Source of the DNA: Caprella mutica
Taxonomy: Eukaryota > Arthropoda > Malacostraca > Amphipoda > Caprellidae
Assembly (NCBI GenBank): GCA_947561585.1
Contig: CANNZV010001828.1
Coordinates: 1-64,000, forward strand
Reading direction: 5' to 3'
Length of the DNA: 64,000 nt
The translations under genes and the position numbers were made by a program. The notes beneath the pieces were generated by a model. The model was given only the letters and a program-made list of their open reading frames with translations, did not search any database and was not told the DNA's origin. Shown here one piece after another: positions 23,211-35,199 of this stretch; the stretch's first letter is position 1; each line of letters starts with the position of its first letter.

Positions 23211-25124
23211 CATCAAGATTAGCCTATTCATTTTGTGTAAAATTTGCACAGCAAGCCAACCGTATTTGCAATTTAGTGTTTACTTATGTCATAATGAGCT
23301 AATGATGTCAAGCCCTACACTGTAAGTAGCTTTAGTTGCCCCTAATATCTGAAGAAGATAATGCATCAAGTCCCTAGGTAGGTATTGAGGTAGCGTATAA
23401 ATGGTAGGTAGGTAGGTAGGTAGTTCCCTAGGTAGGTATTGAAGCGTACCTATCTTAATGAAGGAGAGTCTGTAGACCTATTTAACTCTATTTGCATATT
23501 TGTGTTCCAGAAGACTCTTCCAGATCATATTTATCGGTATAATGAACGCGTTCGTAAGCCTTTTGGTAGTGAAGATCAAGATTTTGTGTTTGTCAAATGT
23601 AATAAAAGATAGAAATCTTCGTAGAAAATGATTCTATTGAGAGAACTTTGAATGCAATTTCAAAGTATGTTTCTTTTGACCTCCTTTTGCTAATTGCAAA
23701 GTTAGATAACATTGAAAAAGCAATGGATTGGGAGAATTTCATGTTTGAAATATTAATACTAATTGTTTAATGTGCTCCAAGTACATGATATGTGAAAAGA
23801 ATGGAACTATTTGTCAGGTTACCAAGATGTAGATATTTATTTATAACAATATACATGTAAAGCTCGTACTGCTTTACCGTTCATAACAGAATAATTGAAT
23901 CATACTTCGTATAAATATATCTATATAAATGATTCAAAATAATCTGCTATCACAACAACAAACTCGTATAATATCTGCTCCATTTACACAACCATCCGAT
24001 TTTACTATCAGTCATATTCACTATCAGCCAAAATTACTACAGCCAAATTTACAATCAACTGCCTTTACTACAATCTGTTCATTCACTATCAACCGTATGT
24101 ATATTGTCACTATCAGCATCAATCTAGAGAATTGTCATCGCCTGTCACCGAATATCATCAAACTGATGTGACACGTTCCATCCTACCCCAAAAACCCTTA
24201 ATATGTATAAACTGATGTACATTGAGCTTTCAAAACTTTTCAAGTTAAAGCTAAAGTACAGAAACCTAAGAAACACAGTCCATGATTGTACAAGAAAGCT
24301 TAATTTATAGTTCACTCCAGTTTGTTACCATTTTCAGATCGTTTGAAATCTTCCTTTTCTCATTGACAGAACTAGTGCGAATCGATCTACCTAACTGAAA
24401 CATACGCGATATACAATCATTCAATGGGTGTCGCAACACTGACGGATATGATCTCTAGTGTTTCAGCACATTCGGCCTTATCACTCGTCTCATGTAGGTA
24501 TCGGTGGTGCTATCGTCACAGCAGCATATATTAATTATTACTATGAATTCGTTATCTTTGTCAAAGGATGAAATCATGTGGCTTTGAATTGTTTATCAGG
24601 CTGGGGAATTCCTTTTAATGATTCACGAACTACAATTGAATTTTTAATTTGATCGTGTGATCTATTTTTCAATCGCTAGCATGAATAATATAAGCTTATT
24701 ACTGCTTCAGATAGAGTCTACCTAAAGAGAAATTTCAATGAGGTAAAACCGGCTAAATATTTTATCGTTAAATTAAAAATACGAAATCATTGTTAAATTT
24801 TGGTTTTATTCATCTGATAAGTTTGCAAATAACATAAAATAGGAACAAAATGTGGGCACTATACTTCAATGGACAAATTATAGTTGTATTTAAATTATAG
24901 TATTTCATTCAAGCAATAAAGTCGGTTTTTATCACTTTATTGACTATAACATTTTGCTTTAATTGTTCATTTAAAAATGATAATAAAAATTACGAGGCAA
25001 AGTTATTTTGCATAGAATTTTTGAATGCTTGGCTCATTTTGGAACGATATTATTCTTTCTTTGAAGAAAATTATTGGAGCCTGAGAGATAAAATTGTTTT
25101 AAAAAAATGTTTAATTCAAATTAA
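23211..25124. other. Gene-free stretch with a GGTA microsatellite
   Basis: A GGTA run at 23404-23424 is flanked on both sides by TCCCTAGGTAGGTATTGA, a short direct duplication. An 80-codon ORF at 23929-24171 and a 65-codon ORF at 24940-25137 have no recognisable domain. Confidence 0.4.
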
Positions 25125-25355
25125 GCTCAAAGTCTAGCATTGCCTATATTTTGACAACCTTTTCTATTAGGTAGTATTTATCAAACAATTGAGGTCAAAT
25201 TCTTAAGTTGACTATATTTTGAGAGCCATTTCTATTAGGTAGCTTTTATCAGACAATTTGAGCTCAAATTCTACAATGCCTAGATTTTGAGAGTCATTTC
25301 TACTAAGTAGTTTTTATCAGACATTTCAAGCTCAAAATCTAGCAATGCCTGTATT
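25125..25355. repeat. Degenerate repeat of about 70-75 bp, about 3.3 copies
   Basis: Each unit contains AGCTCAAATTCTA, GCCTATATTTTGA, CATTTCTATTAGGTAG and TTTTATCAGACAATT. The three units are clearly related but diverged, so the array is old and small. Confidence 0.75.
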
Positions 25356-25869
25356 TTCCTTTAAGACTACCAAGCGACTAGATGCTCCCTCTAAGTGATC
25401 GGTAAACAACCTCAAGTATTTGCCTATTCACTGTAAGTAATTAGTGAACAAACATTCTTTAGTGTTCACAAGAAGTAAGAAATGTGAGTAAACCAACTCT
25501 AATTAACAACCGCTACCTAATTCCATTAGCTTTATTTTAGTGGCTTTAGGAACGTAGTTTACCAGACTAAATTAGGAAAAATTTGATAGTCATAATTGAA
25601 TTGAATCGAATTCCTAGTTTTAGGTTCGTTTGTTTAGTTTTGAAGTTAAAGTATTTTTTATGAATATTTCTCATGGACATAAATCAAAGGATTAGAATTA
25701 TTTAAGAGTAAAATTGGGAACAACCTGAATATTATATTATATTATATTTCAAACTTATTATTTCTAGACGTTCTTATCATTTCATTCATATTATGAGATA
25801 CATTCCTCAATCATTTTCATGATGGTATTAGGTACACATTATTTAACATTGAAATTTTCACAGAGCCTC
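25356..25869. other. AT-rich spacer
   Basis: Nothing recognised. Confidence 0.35.
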
Positions 25870-26826
25870 TTTCACTGTTAATATTAAGTTTTGAGCTTCA
25901 CTGTTAATATTAAGTTTTAAGCTTCACTGTTAATATTAAGTTTCAAGCTTCACTGTTAATATTAAGTTTCAAGCTTCACTGTTAATATTAAGTTTCAAGC
26001 TTCACTGTTAATATTAAGTTTCAAGCTTCACTGATAATATTAAGTTTTAAACTTCACTGTTAATATTAAGTTTTAAGCTTCACTGTTAATATTAAGTTTC
26101 AAGCTTCACTGTTAATATTAAGTTTCAAGCTTCACTGATAATATTAAGTTTTAAACTTCACTGTTAATATTAAGTTTTAAGCTTCACTGATAATATTAAG
26201 TTTTAAACTTCACTGTTAATATTAAGTTTTAAACTTCACTGTTAATATTAAGTTTTAAACTTCACTGTTAATATTAAGTTTCAAACTTCACTGTTAATAT
26301 TAAGTTTCAAACTTCACTGTTAATATTAAGTTTCAAGCTTCACTGTTAATATTAAGTTTCAAGCTTCACTGATAATATTAAGTTTTAAACTTCACTGTTA
26401 ATATTAAGTTTTAAGCTTCACTGTTAATATTAAGTTTCAAGCTTCACTGTTAATATTAAGTTTCAAGCTTCACTGATAATATTAAGTTTTAAACTTCACT
26501 GTTAATATTAAGTTTTAAACTTCACTGATAATATTAAGTTTTAAACTTCACTGTTAATATTAAGTTTTAAACTTCACTGTTAATATTAAGTTTTAAACTT
26601 CACTGTTAATATTAAGTTTCAAACTTCACTGTTAATATTAAGTTTCAAACTTCACTGTTAATATTAAGTTTTAAGCTTCACTGTTAATATTAAGTTTTAA
26701 ACTTCACTGTTAATATTAAGTTTTAAACTTCACTGTTAATATTAAGTTTCAAACTTCACTGTTAATATTAAGTTTCAAACTTCACTGTTAATATTAAGTT
26801 TCAAACTTCACTGTTAATACTAAGTT
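25870..26826. repeat. 26-bp tandem repeat, about 37 copies, with a 338-bp higher-order period
   Basis: Unit contains CACTGTTAATATTAAGTTT followed by CAAGCTT or TAAACTT. The variant CTGATAATATT occurs at 26031, 26135 and 26187, and again at 26369, 26473 and 26525. Each pair is exactly 338 bp apart, which is 13 units. This indicates a recent duplication of a 13-unit block. No ORF. Confidence 0.96.
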
Positions 26827-27820
26827 AGTTTTAAGTTGTCTCTGTTCTGCCTACCTCATCCACTATTTATTCAAAATCTTGAGCAAGTGAAGTGTAGGGA
26901 ATGTAAACATTCGATCTGTTAACACCTGCATCCATTCTTCAAACGATGACCACCCAACTAAAATGAACTAGCAGCTTGAAACCATCCAGCCTTGTGTCAA
27001 AATGAACAACGAACTATTTACTCCGAATGCCTTCTGTAAACACCAACAGAATGTGAATATTTCTTCAATTTAATATATATTTCTCATTCCAAACCTAGAG
27101 AATATTCAATTGTCTGCCTCAAAAAATTCAATAGAAATTATTTTGTTCGCTATCAATTTCATAATGACTCAGGTACAATTTGAGGTAATTGGAACTTTTT
27201 TTTTTAGGAAATATAATAAATAGTTTTTTATTGCTGCAAATTTTAACAATCCATAAATGGTTCTTCAAATTTAGCATTTAGTCATTATTAATTGGCTAAT
27301 GATGATAATATCATACTGAACAGTGTTTACATTTCTATTAAGGGTTATTTGAAAATAGAAATAGAAAAATCTTTAGATGTGTGAAATATCTGTCCACCCC
27401 ATGAACCAGGTCATTAACTAATCATGAAGTGTGCAGTACAACAAAATAGCGGATACGATAAACTAAATAACAGCCTTCATTTAGGTTAGGAGACAATTTA
27501 TCATCCGAGACCGATTTTTCCTAGAACCGAAAAAGTACATATAATAATTACTATTTAACTTTGATTAAATACTTTTTTCTTCTATTATTCTAATATGATT
27601 TTTTCAAATATGATCGAAAATGTGGTGCCTCTCAATAACTCGGAACTTCCCTATTAGGATGAATTCTTTGCAAGATGATGTATTTTGCAGATATTCTTCT
27701 ATCACTCACATCAGACTCTATGACAGGGAGTGGAAGCGAGATGTTACCCGGTAAATAAGTCACTAATTGGTCTCTGTTTGGAGAGAGTTGTCTTGTTTAC
27801 CCCAATTGACGTCTGGAAGA
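26827..27820. other. Gene-free stretch with a shared 52-bp segment and a B arm
   Basis: At 27405-27456 a segment (CCAGGTCATTAACTAATC then ATGAAGTGTGCAGTACAAC) is nearly repeated at 53469-53519 inside the long palindrome there. At 27600-27655 lies a family B right arm (ATGATCGAAAATGTGG then AATAACTCGGAACTTCCCTA). Confidence 0.5.
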
Positions 27821-29275
27821 ACTTATACTCTTAACAGTAAAGCTACCTACTCTACTTATACTCTTACCAGTACAGCTACCTACTCTACTTATACTCTTAA
27901 CTGTACAGCTACCTACTCTACTTATACTCTAACCAGTACAGCTACCTACTCTACTTATACTCTTAACAGTAAAGCTACCTACTCTACTTATACTCTTAAC
28001 TGTACAGCTACCTACTCTACTTATACTCTTAACAGTACAGCTACCTACTCTACATATACTCTTAACTGTACAGCTACCTACTCTACTTATACTCTTAACA
28101 GTAAAGCTACCTACTCTACTTATACTCTTAACAGTAAAGCTACCTACTCTACTCATACTCTTAACAGTAAAGCTACCTACTCTACTTACACTCTTAACAG
28201 TAAAGCTACCTACTCTACTTATACTCTAAACAGTACAGCTACCTACTCTACTTATACTCTTAACAGTAAAGCTACCTACTCTATTTATACTCTTAACAGT
28301 AAAGCTACCTACTCTACTTATACTCTTAACAGTAAAGCTACCTACTCTATTTATACTCTTAACAGTAAAGCTACCTACTCTACTTATACTCTTAACAGTA
28401 AAGCTACCTACTCTATTTATACTCTTAACAGTAAAGCTACCTACTCTACTTATACTCTAAACAGTACAGCTACCTACTCTACTTATACTCTTAACAGTAA
28501 AGCTACCTACTCTACTTACACTCTTAACAGTAAAGCTACCTACTCTACTTATACTCTAAACAGTACAGCTACCTACTCTACTTATACTCTTAACAGTACA
28601 GCTACCTACTCTACTTATACTCTTAACAGTAAAGCTACCTACTCTATTTATACTCTTACCAGTACAGCTACCTACTCTACTTATACTCTAAACAGTACAG
28701 CTACCTACTCTACTTATACTCTTAACAGTAAAGCTACCTACTCTATTTATACTCTTAACAGTAAAGCTACCTACTCTACTTATACTCTTAACAGTAAAGC
28801 TACCTACTCTATTTATACTCTTAACAGTAAAGCTACCTACTCTACTTATACTCTTAACAGTAAAGCTACCTACTCTACTTATACTCTTAACAGTAAAGCT
28901 ACCTACTCTACTCATACTCTTAACAGTAAAGCTACCTACTCTACTTATACTCTAAACAGTACAGCTACCTACTCTACTTATACTCTTAACAGTAAAGCTA
29001 CCTACTCTACTTACACTCTTAACAGTAAAGCTACCTACTCTACTTATACTCTAAACAGTACAGCTACCTACTCTACTTATACTCTTAACAGTACAGCTAC
29101 CTACTCTACTTATACTCTTAACAGTAAAGCTACCTACTCTATTTATACTCTTACCAGTACAGCTACCTACTCTACTTATACTCTAAACAGTACAGCTACC
29201 TACTCTACTTATACTCTTAACAGTACAGCTACCTACTCTATTTATACTCTTAACAGTAAAGCTACCTACTCTACT
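27821..29275. repeat. 33-bp tandem repeat, about 44 copies
   Basis: Unit contains ACTTATACTCTTAACAGTAA then AGCTACCTACTCT. Because 33 is a multiple of 3, the plus strand stays open for 529 codons from an ATG at 27767, reading an 11-residue period (TYTLNSKATYS). Differences between units change residues freely (K/T, N/T, T/I, Y/H), giving no sign of protein-level selection, so I call it satellite. A block beginning at the CTTACACTC variant at 28515 recurs at 29010, 495 bp (15 units) away. A CATACTC variant recurs at 759 bp (23 units). Confidence 0.94.
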
Positions 29276-29307
29276 TTTCTCTTCTCATTGATAGCACGAG
29301 ATGGAAC

Positions 29308-29508
29308 TAGGGTAAGTCCTGAGTTATCGAACGGTTCCACTTTTTCGATCATATAAGAAAAAAAAGATATATAATTATTATAAGTTCATATTTTATCAAT
29401 GATTTAGTTGAATATCATTTAAAATATAGGTTAAATAATATTCATCATATACCTTTTTCTTACATGATCCAATATGTGAAACCGTCCGATAACCCGGAAC
29501 TTACCCTA
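29308..29508. mobile_element. Family B palindromic element (full, TA-flanked)
   Basis: The element GGGTAAGTCCTGAGTTATCG ... ATAACCCGGAACTTACCC spans 29310-29506 (197 bp) with TA on both sides. The arms also pair at AACGGTTCCAC / GTGAAACCGT and ATCATATAAGAAAAA / TTTTTCTTACATGAT. The centre is AT-rich. This is the best-bounded copy of the family. It begins 33 bp after the end of the 33-bp array. Confidence 0.8.
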
Positions 29509-29517
29509 TAAGTTCAT

Positions 29518-29582
29518 AAAGTTATGGTGGATTATCGAAGATTGACTCAATCTTCTATTTTCCCACCATAACTTCTTCCCTT
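29518..29582. repeat. Family E hairpin
   Basis: AAGTTATGGTGGATTATCGA then AGATTGA faces TCAATCTTCTATTTTCCCAC then CATAACTT, a single left arm and a single right arm about 3 bp apart. This is the smallest complete form of the repeat. Confidence 0.75.
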
Positions 29583-30455
29583 AGCAAGAATAACCCACGT
29601 ATGAGCAGGCCAATGAAAGTTCTAGTTGGCATTTTTTGTATTCCCGCACACACTCCTTTTTGTTTACTTTAATTTCAGTGCGTCTCAGGAGTGGACAGAC
29701 GTAGTGGCCGAAGCCGTATATGACTCTCACACGACGTGAGTATGAAAATCCTTGACGTGGACGAATCGCTTCGGCCAGCGCAAACATATTCGCTGATCCA
29801 CTTCTTGAAAGTGAAACCAAATTTGCTAACTCAATAGTCAGGAAAATTGGCTGTGAAGAACCATTTTCGATAGGATAATTCAAAGTGATACATTTATATA
29901 TTTCTCGTGATCGGCATGCACGGGGAAACGAAGTGACAAATACTAATATAAATGCTCTTAAAATCAAAATTAAAAAATATCGTGGGATTCTAAAATATTA
30001 AAAGCGGTCTCGTTTTAATCTCCGCTGGCCCCACCATGACATATTCTCTCATGAAAAAACACTCCATTGACATTTTAAATGTTGCTATTAAGTAGTCACC
30101 AAGGATTATGAATAAGGCAGCCATAACTTTCATTCAGACTGGCCACCAAGATAGTTACAGTGTTTCTTTATGAGCACGTGGCATAGGCGGCATTCGGTAA
30201 AACTCATTATTCTAGCTTCTATACAAGTTGGTGGGTTCGAAAGCGCCATTCTTTGCCTCCATTGAGCCTGTATTCCCTCTCTTCCTCCCTATAAGCTATC
30301 GCAGACACCATCAAAATTGGCCTAATATCCAATTTTCTGGTGACAAACCCCTTTGCATCGGAGAGTTTGATGACCGCAAATCTATTACGCGGATGGCGAT
30401 GGGAACCAGCTACGGCTTTCTACGGAGAGAGAACCTTCTTAAAATATACTACTGC
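29583..30455. other. Stretch with one unassigned 128-codon minus ORF
   Basis: The minus-strand ORF 29581-29967 begins with a short hydrophobic stretch (AFILVFVTSF) and has several cysteines near its end (six in its last 60 residues would be a generous count), but no family is recognised. By a rough estimate, about one ORF of this length is expected by chance in a window this size, so I do not call a gene. An E arm (TCTCCGCTGGCCCCACC) lies at 30015-30050, and an 80-codon plus ORF at 30228-30470 is also unassigned. Confidence 0.25.
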
Positions 30456-30654
30456 AGAACTCCTCTATAGTGAATGAGACATGATGTACCATGTATAGTG
30501 AACAAATTTTCTTTCGTCTGCGATGAAAACCAGTCTAAAATTATCAGTTTTAAAAAACTAATCTCTATTATATTGCAGACTTAAGAAAATTTGTTTACTA
30601 TATGGAGTATATCCAAACTCATTCACTATAAAGGAGTCACTATAGAAGAGTTCT
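30456..30654. mobile_element. Family C palindromic element, copy 2
   Basis: Ends AGAACTCCTCTATAGTGAAT and its near complement ending CACTATAGAAGAGTTCT. A 12-bp stretch (TCATTCACTATA) appears twice on the right. Inner arms CAAATTTTCTTTCGTCTGC and GCAGACTTAAGAAAATTTG pair well. About 199 bp, no ORF. Confidence 0.75.
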
Positions 30655-30790
30655 ACCACTGCATTTCACTATACATGCATGATTATCCTATGTTCTTTGT
30701 CACTAAGAGGTGACACTTTAGTACATCAACTATAGTTTTAAAATACTTGTTCGTTTAAAGAGCTTGAAAAAATGAAAATGTATCGGTGCG

Positions 30791-31451
30791 ATGCACTTTA
30801 GTGTGTCTGCATTACAGTACAATGCACTTTAGTGTGTCTGCATTACAGTACAATGCACTTTAGTGTGTCTGCATTACAGTGCAATGCACTTTAGTGTGTC
30901 TACATTACAGTGCAATGCACTTTAGTGTGTCTGCATTACAGTACAATGCACTTTAGTGTGTCTGCATTACAGTACAATGCACTTTAGTGTGTCTGCATTA
31001 CAGTGCAATGCACTTTAGTGTGTCTACATTACAGTGCAATGCACTTTAGTGTGTCTGCATTACAGTGCGATGCACTTTAGTGTGTCTGCATTACAGTGCA
31101 ATGCACTTTAGTGTGTCTGCATTACAGTGCAATGCACTTTAGTGTGTCTGCATTACAGTGCAATGCACTTTAGTGTGTCTACATTACAGTGCAATGCACT
31201 TTAGTGTGTCTGCATTACAGTGCAATGCACTTTAGTGTGTCTGCATTACAGTGCGATGCACTTTAGTGTGTCTGCATTACAGTGCAATGCACTTTAGTGT
31301 GTCTGCATTACAGTGCAATGCACTTTAGTGTGTCTGCATTACAGTGCGATGCACTTTAGTGTGTCTGCATTACAGTGCAATGCACTTTAGTGTGTCTGCA
31401 TTACAGTGCAATGCACTTTAGTGTGTCTGCATTACAGTGCAATGCACTTTA
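30791..31451. repeat. 31-bp tandem repeat, about 21 copies
   Basis: Unit contains TGCACTTTAGTGTGTCTGC then ATTACAGTGCAA. Only a few variant sites exist (GTGCAA/GTACAA/GTGCGA and CTGCA/CTACA). They recur at multiples of 31 bp (124, 155, 186), pointing to block duplications. High identity implies recent expansion. Confidence 0.96.
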
Positions 31452-31750
31452 TTACAAAAAGTCCACCAAAATTACCCCAATTAAAAAACTTTGAACCTTT
31501 TCAAAGACATCAGTACATCAAAATTATAATATTATTTTGATGTTTTGTGATTAAAATTAAGTGTCTTGAGTGCAACATGTAAATTGTAAGACAAATGTGA
31601 TGAACCATAATATTGATTGGAAATCATTTTACTTGGAACTCAATTTTAAAGAAAATCGATGTAGCTTCAATAAAAAGAGAATTAATTATTATTAATACAA
31701 AATTGATTTTGAATATTTTCAAGTAGAATAGTTATCAAGTATTATCAAAT
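31452..31750. other. AT-rich spacer
   Basis: Nothing recognised. Confidence 0.35.
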
Positions 31751-31922
31751 AAAGTAAGTTACGAATTATCGGTCAGTACTACATCTTCGGTCATATAAGA
31801 AAAAACAATATAAAATTTATTATCATTAAATAGCACTGTGTAATAATAATAATAATTTTTATATTGTTTTTTCTTATATGACCGAAGATGTAGTACTGAC
31901 CGATAATTCGGAACTTACCCTA
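31751..31922. mobile_element. Family B palindromic element, near-perfect hairpin
   Basis: The arms are over 60 bp long and almost perfectly complementary: AAGTTACGAATTATCGGTCA on the left and TGACCGATAATTCGGAACTT on the right, with ACATCTTCGGTCATATAAG / CTTATATGACCGAAGATGT inside. The sequence defines a subfamily (GGTCAGT, TTCGGTCAT) shared with the half copy at 57239. The near-perfect pairing suggests either recent insertion or gene conversion between arms. Confidence 0.82.
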
Positions 31923-32264
31923 AATACAACTTCTTAAAAAGAATCCCATTTGTGACATTTTTTCGTCTAGCTCTTTTCCATCATACAAATAGAGCACTTA
32001 GCGTCTCTTGACATTTATAATTATGTTAATTCTTATTTGCTGAGGAATTAGCCGCCCTTTTGTGTCTCTTTCGAATCGAGTTACTTTCTCAATGGCAGGA
32101 TTCAACACCAAGAAAATTGAGGCCTTTCACAATTGTGAGTCCCACTGGATTCCCTTGGCCTGTGCGTGGTTAGAGGCTGAGACTTATGTGAGGAAGAGGA
32201 CAGAGAATCTAAAGAAATATGACATTGGAAAAAGAAGTATATCTGAATTATAAATCAACGCTAA
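31923..32264. other. Spacer without recognised gene
   Basis: A 63-codon plus ORF at 32062-32253 has no recognised domain. Nothing else. Confidence 0.3.
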
Positions 32265-33140
32265 ATAGTAATAGTTCTCTCTTACAAACAGAGCTTCATA
32301 GTAATAGTTCTCTCTTACAAACAGCGATTCATAGTAATAGTTCTCTCTTACAAAACAGCGTTTCATAGTAATAGTTCTCTCTCACAAAACAGCGTTTCAT
32401 AGTAATAGTTCTCTCTTACAAACAGCGCTTCATAGTAATAGTTCTCTCTTACAAACAGCTCTTCATAGTAATAGTTCTCTCTTACAAACAGCTCTTCATA
32501 GTAATAGTTCTCTCTTACAAACAGTGTTTCATAGTAATAGTTCTCTCTTACAAAACAGCGTTTCATAATAATAGTTCTCTCTTACAAATAGAGCTTCATA
32601 GTAATAGTTCTCTCTTACAAACAGCGATTCATAGTAATAGTTCTCTCTTACAAACAGCTCTTCATAGTAATAGTTCTCTCTTACAAAACAGCGTTTCATA
32701 GTAATAGTTCTCTCTTACAAACAGAGCTACATAGTAATAGTTCTCTCTTACAAACAGCGCTTCATAGTAATAGTTCTCTCTTACAAAACAGCGTTTCATA
32801 GTAATAGTTCTCTCTTACAAAACAGCGCTTCATAGTAATAGTTCTCTCTTACAAACAGAGCTACATAGTAATAGTTCTCTCTTACAAACAGCTCTTCATA
32901 GTAATAGTTCTCTCTTACAAAACAGCGTTTCATAGTAATAGTTCTCTCTTACAAAACAGCGCTTCATAGTAATAGTTCTCTCTTACAAACAGAGCTACAT
33001 AGTAATAGTTCTCTCTTACAAACAGCGCTTCATAGTAATAGTTCTCTCTTACAAAACAGCGCTTCATAGTAATAGTTCTCTCTTACAAACAGCGCTTCAT
33101 AGTAATAGTTCTCTCTTACAAAACAGCGTTTCATAGTAAT
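32265..33140. repeat. 33/34-bp tandem repeat, about 26 copies
   Basis: Unit contains AGTAATAGTTCTCTCTTAC then AAACAGCGCTTCAT. It is 33 bp, or 34 bp where AAAAC replaces AAAC. Variable positions are the GCGCTT/GCTCTT/GAGCTAC part. Minus-strand ORFs of 60 and 67 codons reading VRENYYYE periods are by-products. Confidence 0.95.
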
Positions 33141-35138
33141 AAATCTATTTTGCAAAATTGAGATTCTGAGTAAAAATTCAGTTTCAAAAATTGTGGCTCA
33201 TAGTGTAGGTTGGCTTTGCGGCGGTGGTAGTGGGACGTGCTTGTCGCTTTTTCGGTTTCCATGGCCTGGTAATTGCCTCTGAATAGGGGTGAATTAAGAC
33301 AGAGAAACGCGGAGCAGATTCCATTATGGTCCTCTAAATAGTGGGTCTACGTGCCATGGTAGCCCCTGTTTATATCTTCTTTCTTCATATCAATCACACC
33401 AATGAATTCTCCATGGACATAAATTCGAAGATTCTCTTTTAAAAACACATTTTGATAACATTTCCTATTCAGTTTTTCAATCAGACTGTTATCTCCAATA
33501 GAAAATGGCACTGTGGAAAATATTCAGATTTGTTTTTCTCTTCAGTGTCCCTGCCTAATGTTGAATTTAGTAACTCCCTCCAAAACAGAGCTCATCACCT
33601 ATTTAAATGCGATAAGTGGTAATGCGGAGCAAAGCCACCTCTAAATTAGGCATGTAACCTCCCAATAGAATTGATATCGACATATTCCATCACCGCATAA
33701 CGAACAGCTATCCACATTACCACCGACTTAATATTTCACTGGGGCTGGGGCCTTTGAGCTACCGGGAGTATAGGGTTTCTGTGTCTATCTACATATGCAC
33801 ATGAATTTAGCTATGAAGTTTAATTTGATTTAAATGTATTTGTAATTAAACCCACTTATAATTGAACATAGTAAATTAAGTGTTAAAATAATAGATGCAA
33901 TGGTAGCAAATACCCCCGTCAAACGTCTGCATGAAAATCACTAGAATGAATTATGTCTAGAAACAACAAATGAACATATTCAATTCATGTCATTTCAGGT
34001 CAAAAGAAAAAGAAATACTGAAGCTGCTTACGAAGCTTTAGCGCCAATGCAGCTTATACTGTCCTAAAAAACAGCCTCATTAATTATTATTAGCAGCAAG
34101 TGAGGGAAAGGGGCTGTCTGTTCATCATTTACTGCTAAATCATTTCGCATTTAGGCTCACACTGGAGACCTACCTACTCAACTCTTATGCTACACTAAAT
34201 ACCTTCACAGATGATGAAATTGGCCAAATATATTTCAAATCATGCTGTATTTAACAACAATTCCATAACAGCTATATTAATATTCAATTAGGTAGGAGGT
34301 TATAATTTTATTTGGAACATAATTAATAATGCAATTGCTATTTGAATGTTGGTTGTTTTTAAAGTGGATGATTATTCCTGTTGCAACAAAGCTACATAAA
34401 CATTTTTACTCATTATTATTAATTCAGGAAGGTGGGTGTAATATATAATGTGAAAAACAGTACGATCAAAACACAATGGAAATAATTAGCCCTACACTTA
34501 CACCGGAATAACTGATCAGATGACAGTTCTACGTAATGAACAGCTAATGAAGACGAGAAAGAAAACATCGAAACGCGATTAAATTTTAAGGGTTTCCTCA
34601 TTCGCAATGGACTCGATTCGTAAACAGAAATGAAGCTAAGCACACCAGAATCTGAGTGGGGCATTATAATGTTTTCATGAAAAATAATCTCCCAAATTCC
34701 CTGAGTAATTCATTAGTTGGCAGATGCATTAGTCCATCCGTCCGTACGCTTCTTCCTCCCTCCCCTCCGCCCCGTCCGAAAATAACCAGGCCGACCGACC
34801 TGCAGCAGCCTTTCTAATCGGACATTTATATCACACACGTCCGGGAATGCGTTTTTGATGGAGCAAAATAATGTGGCATTGTAGGGACACTGGAAGATTC
34901 TATCATGATCCAAAGTTTTCATCTGGAAGAGCTCCTTTAATTAAGTAGAATCTTCGAAATGGGGGGAATAGTGAAAGAGCACGCCGGCTCTTCGTCTGTC
35001 CGGGTACATCCATTAAAATTCAAGGCGCTTAGGCAGCATTGGGCCCGACACAAAAATACCTAATGTGTTTTTAATCCCGTGTCAATAATGGTTAATTGCC
35101 TTGAATTATGCACTCGCGAATGGAAGGAGCGTTTTCAA
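33141..35138. other. Longest non-repetitive stretch; possible conserved non-coding DNA
   Basis: About 2 kb without arrays or family repeats, with several less AT-rich patches (33190-33370, 33600-33790, 34000-34120 and 34730-35060). Minus ORFs of 81 (34419-34664) and 69 codons (34713-34922) have no domain I recognise. It could hold regulatory sequence or short exons that cannot be seen without transcripts. Confidence 0.3.
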
Positions 35139-35157
35139 GAGAGAGAGAGAGAGAGAG
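35139..35157. repeat. GA microsatellite
   Basis: An uninterrupted GA run of about 9 repeats. Confidence 0.9.
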
Positions 35158-35199
35158 TGAGATATTCGGATTGTTCTTCTTCGGGATTATTGGAAATGG

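Noticed and set aside
29581..29967. Minus ORF of 128 codons with a hydrophobic start and several cysteines
   Set aside because: About one ORF this long is expected by chance in this window by a rough estimate, and no domain is recognisable. Transcript evidence could revive it.
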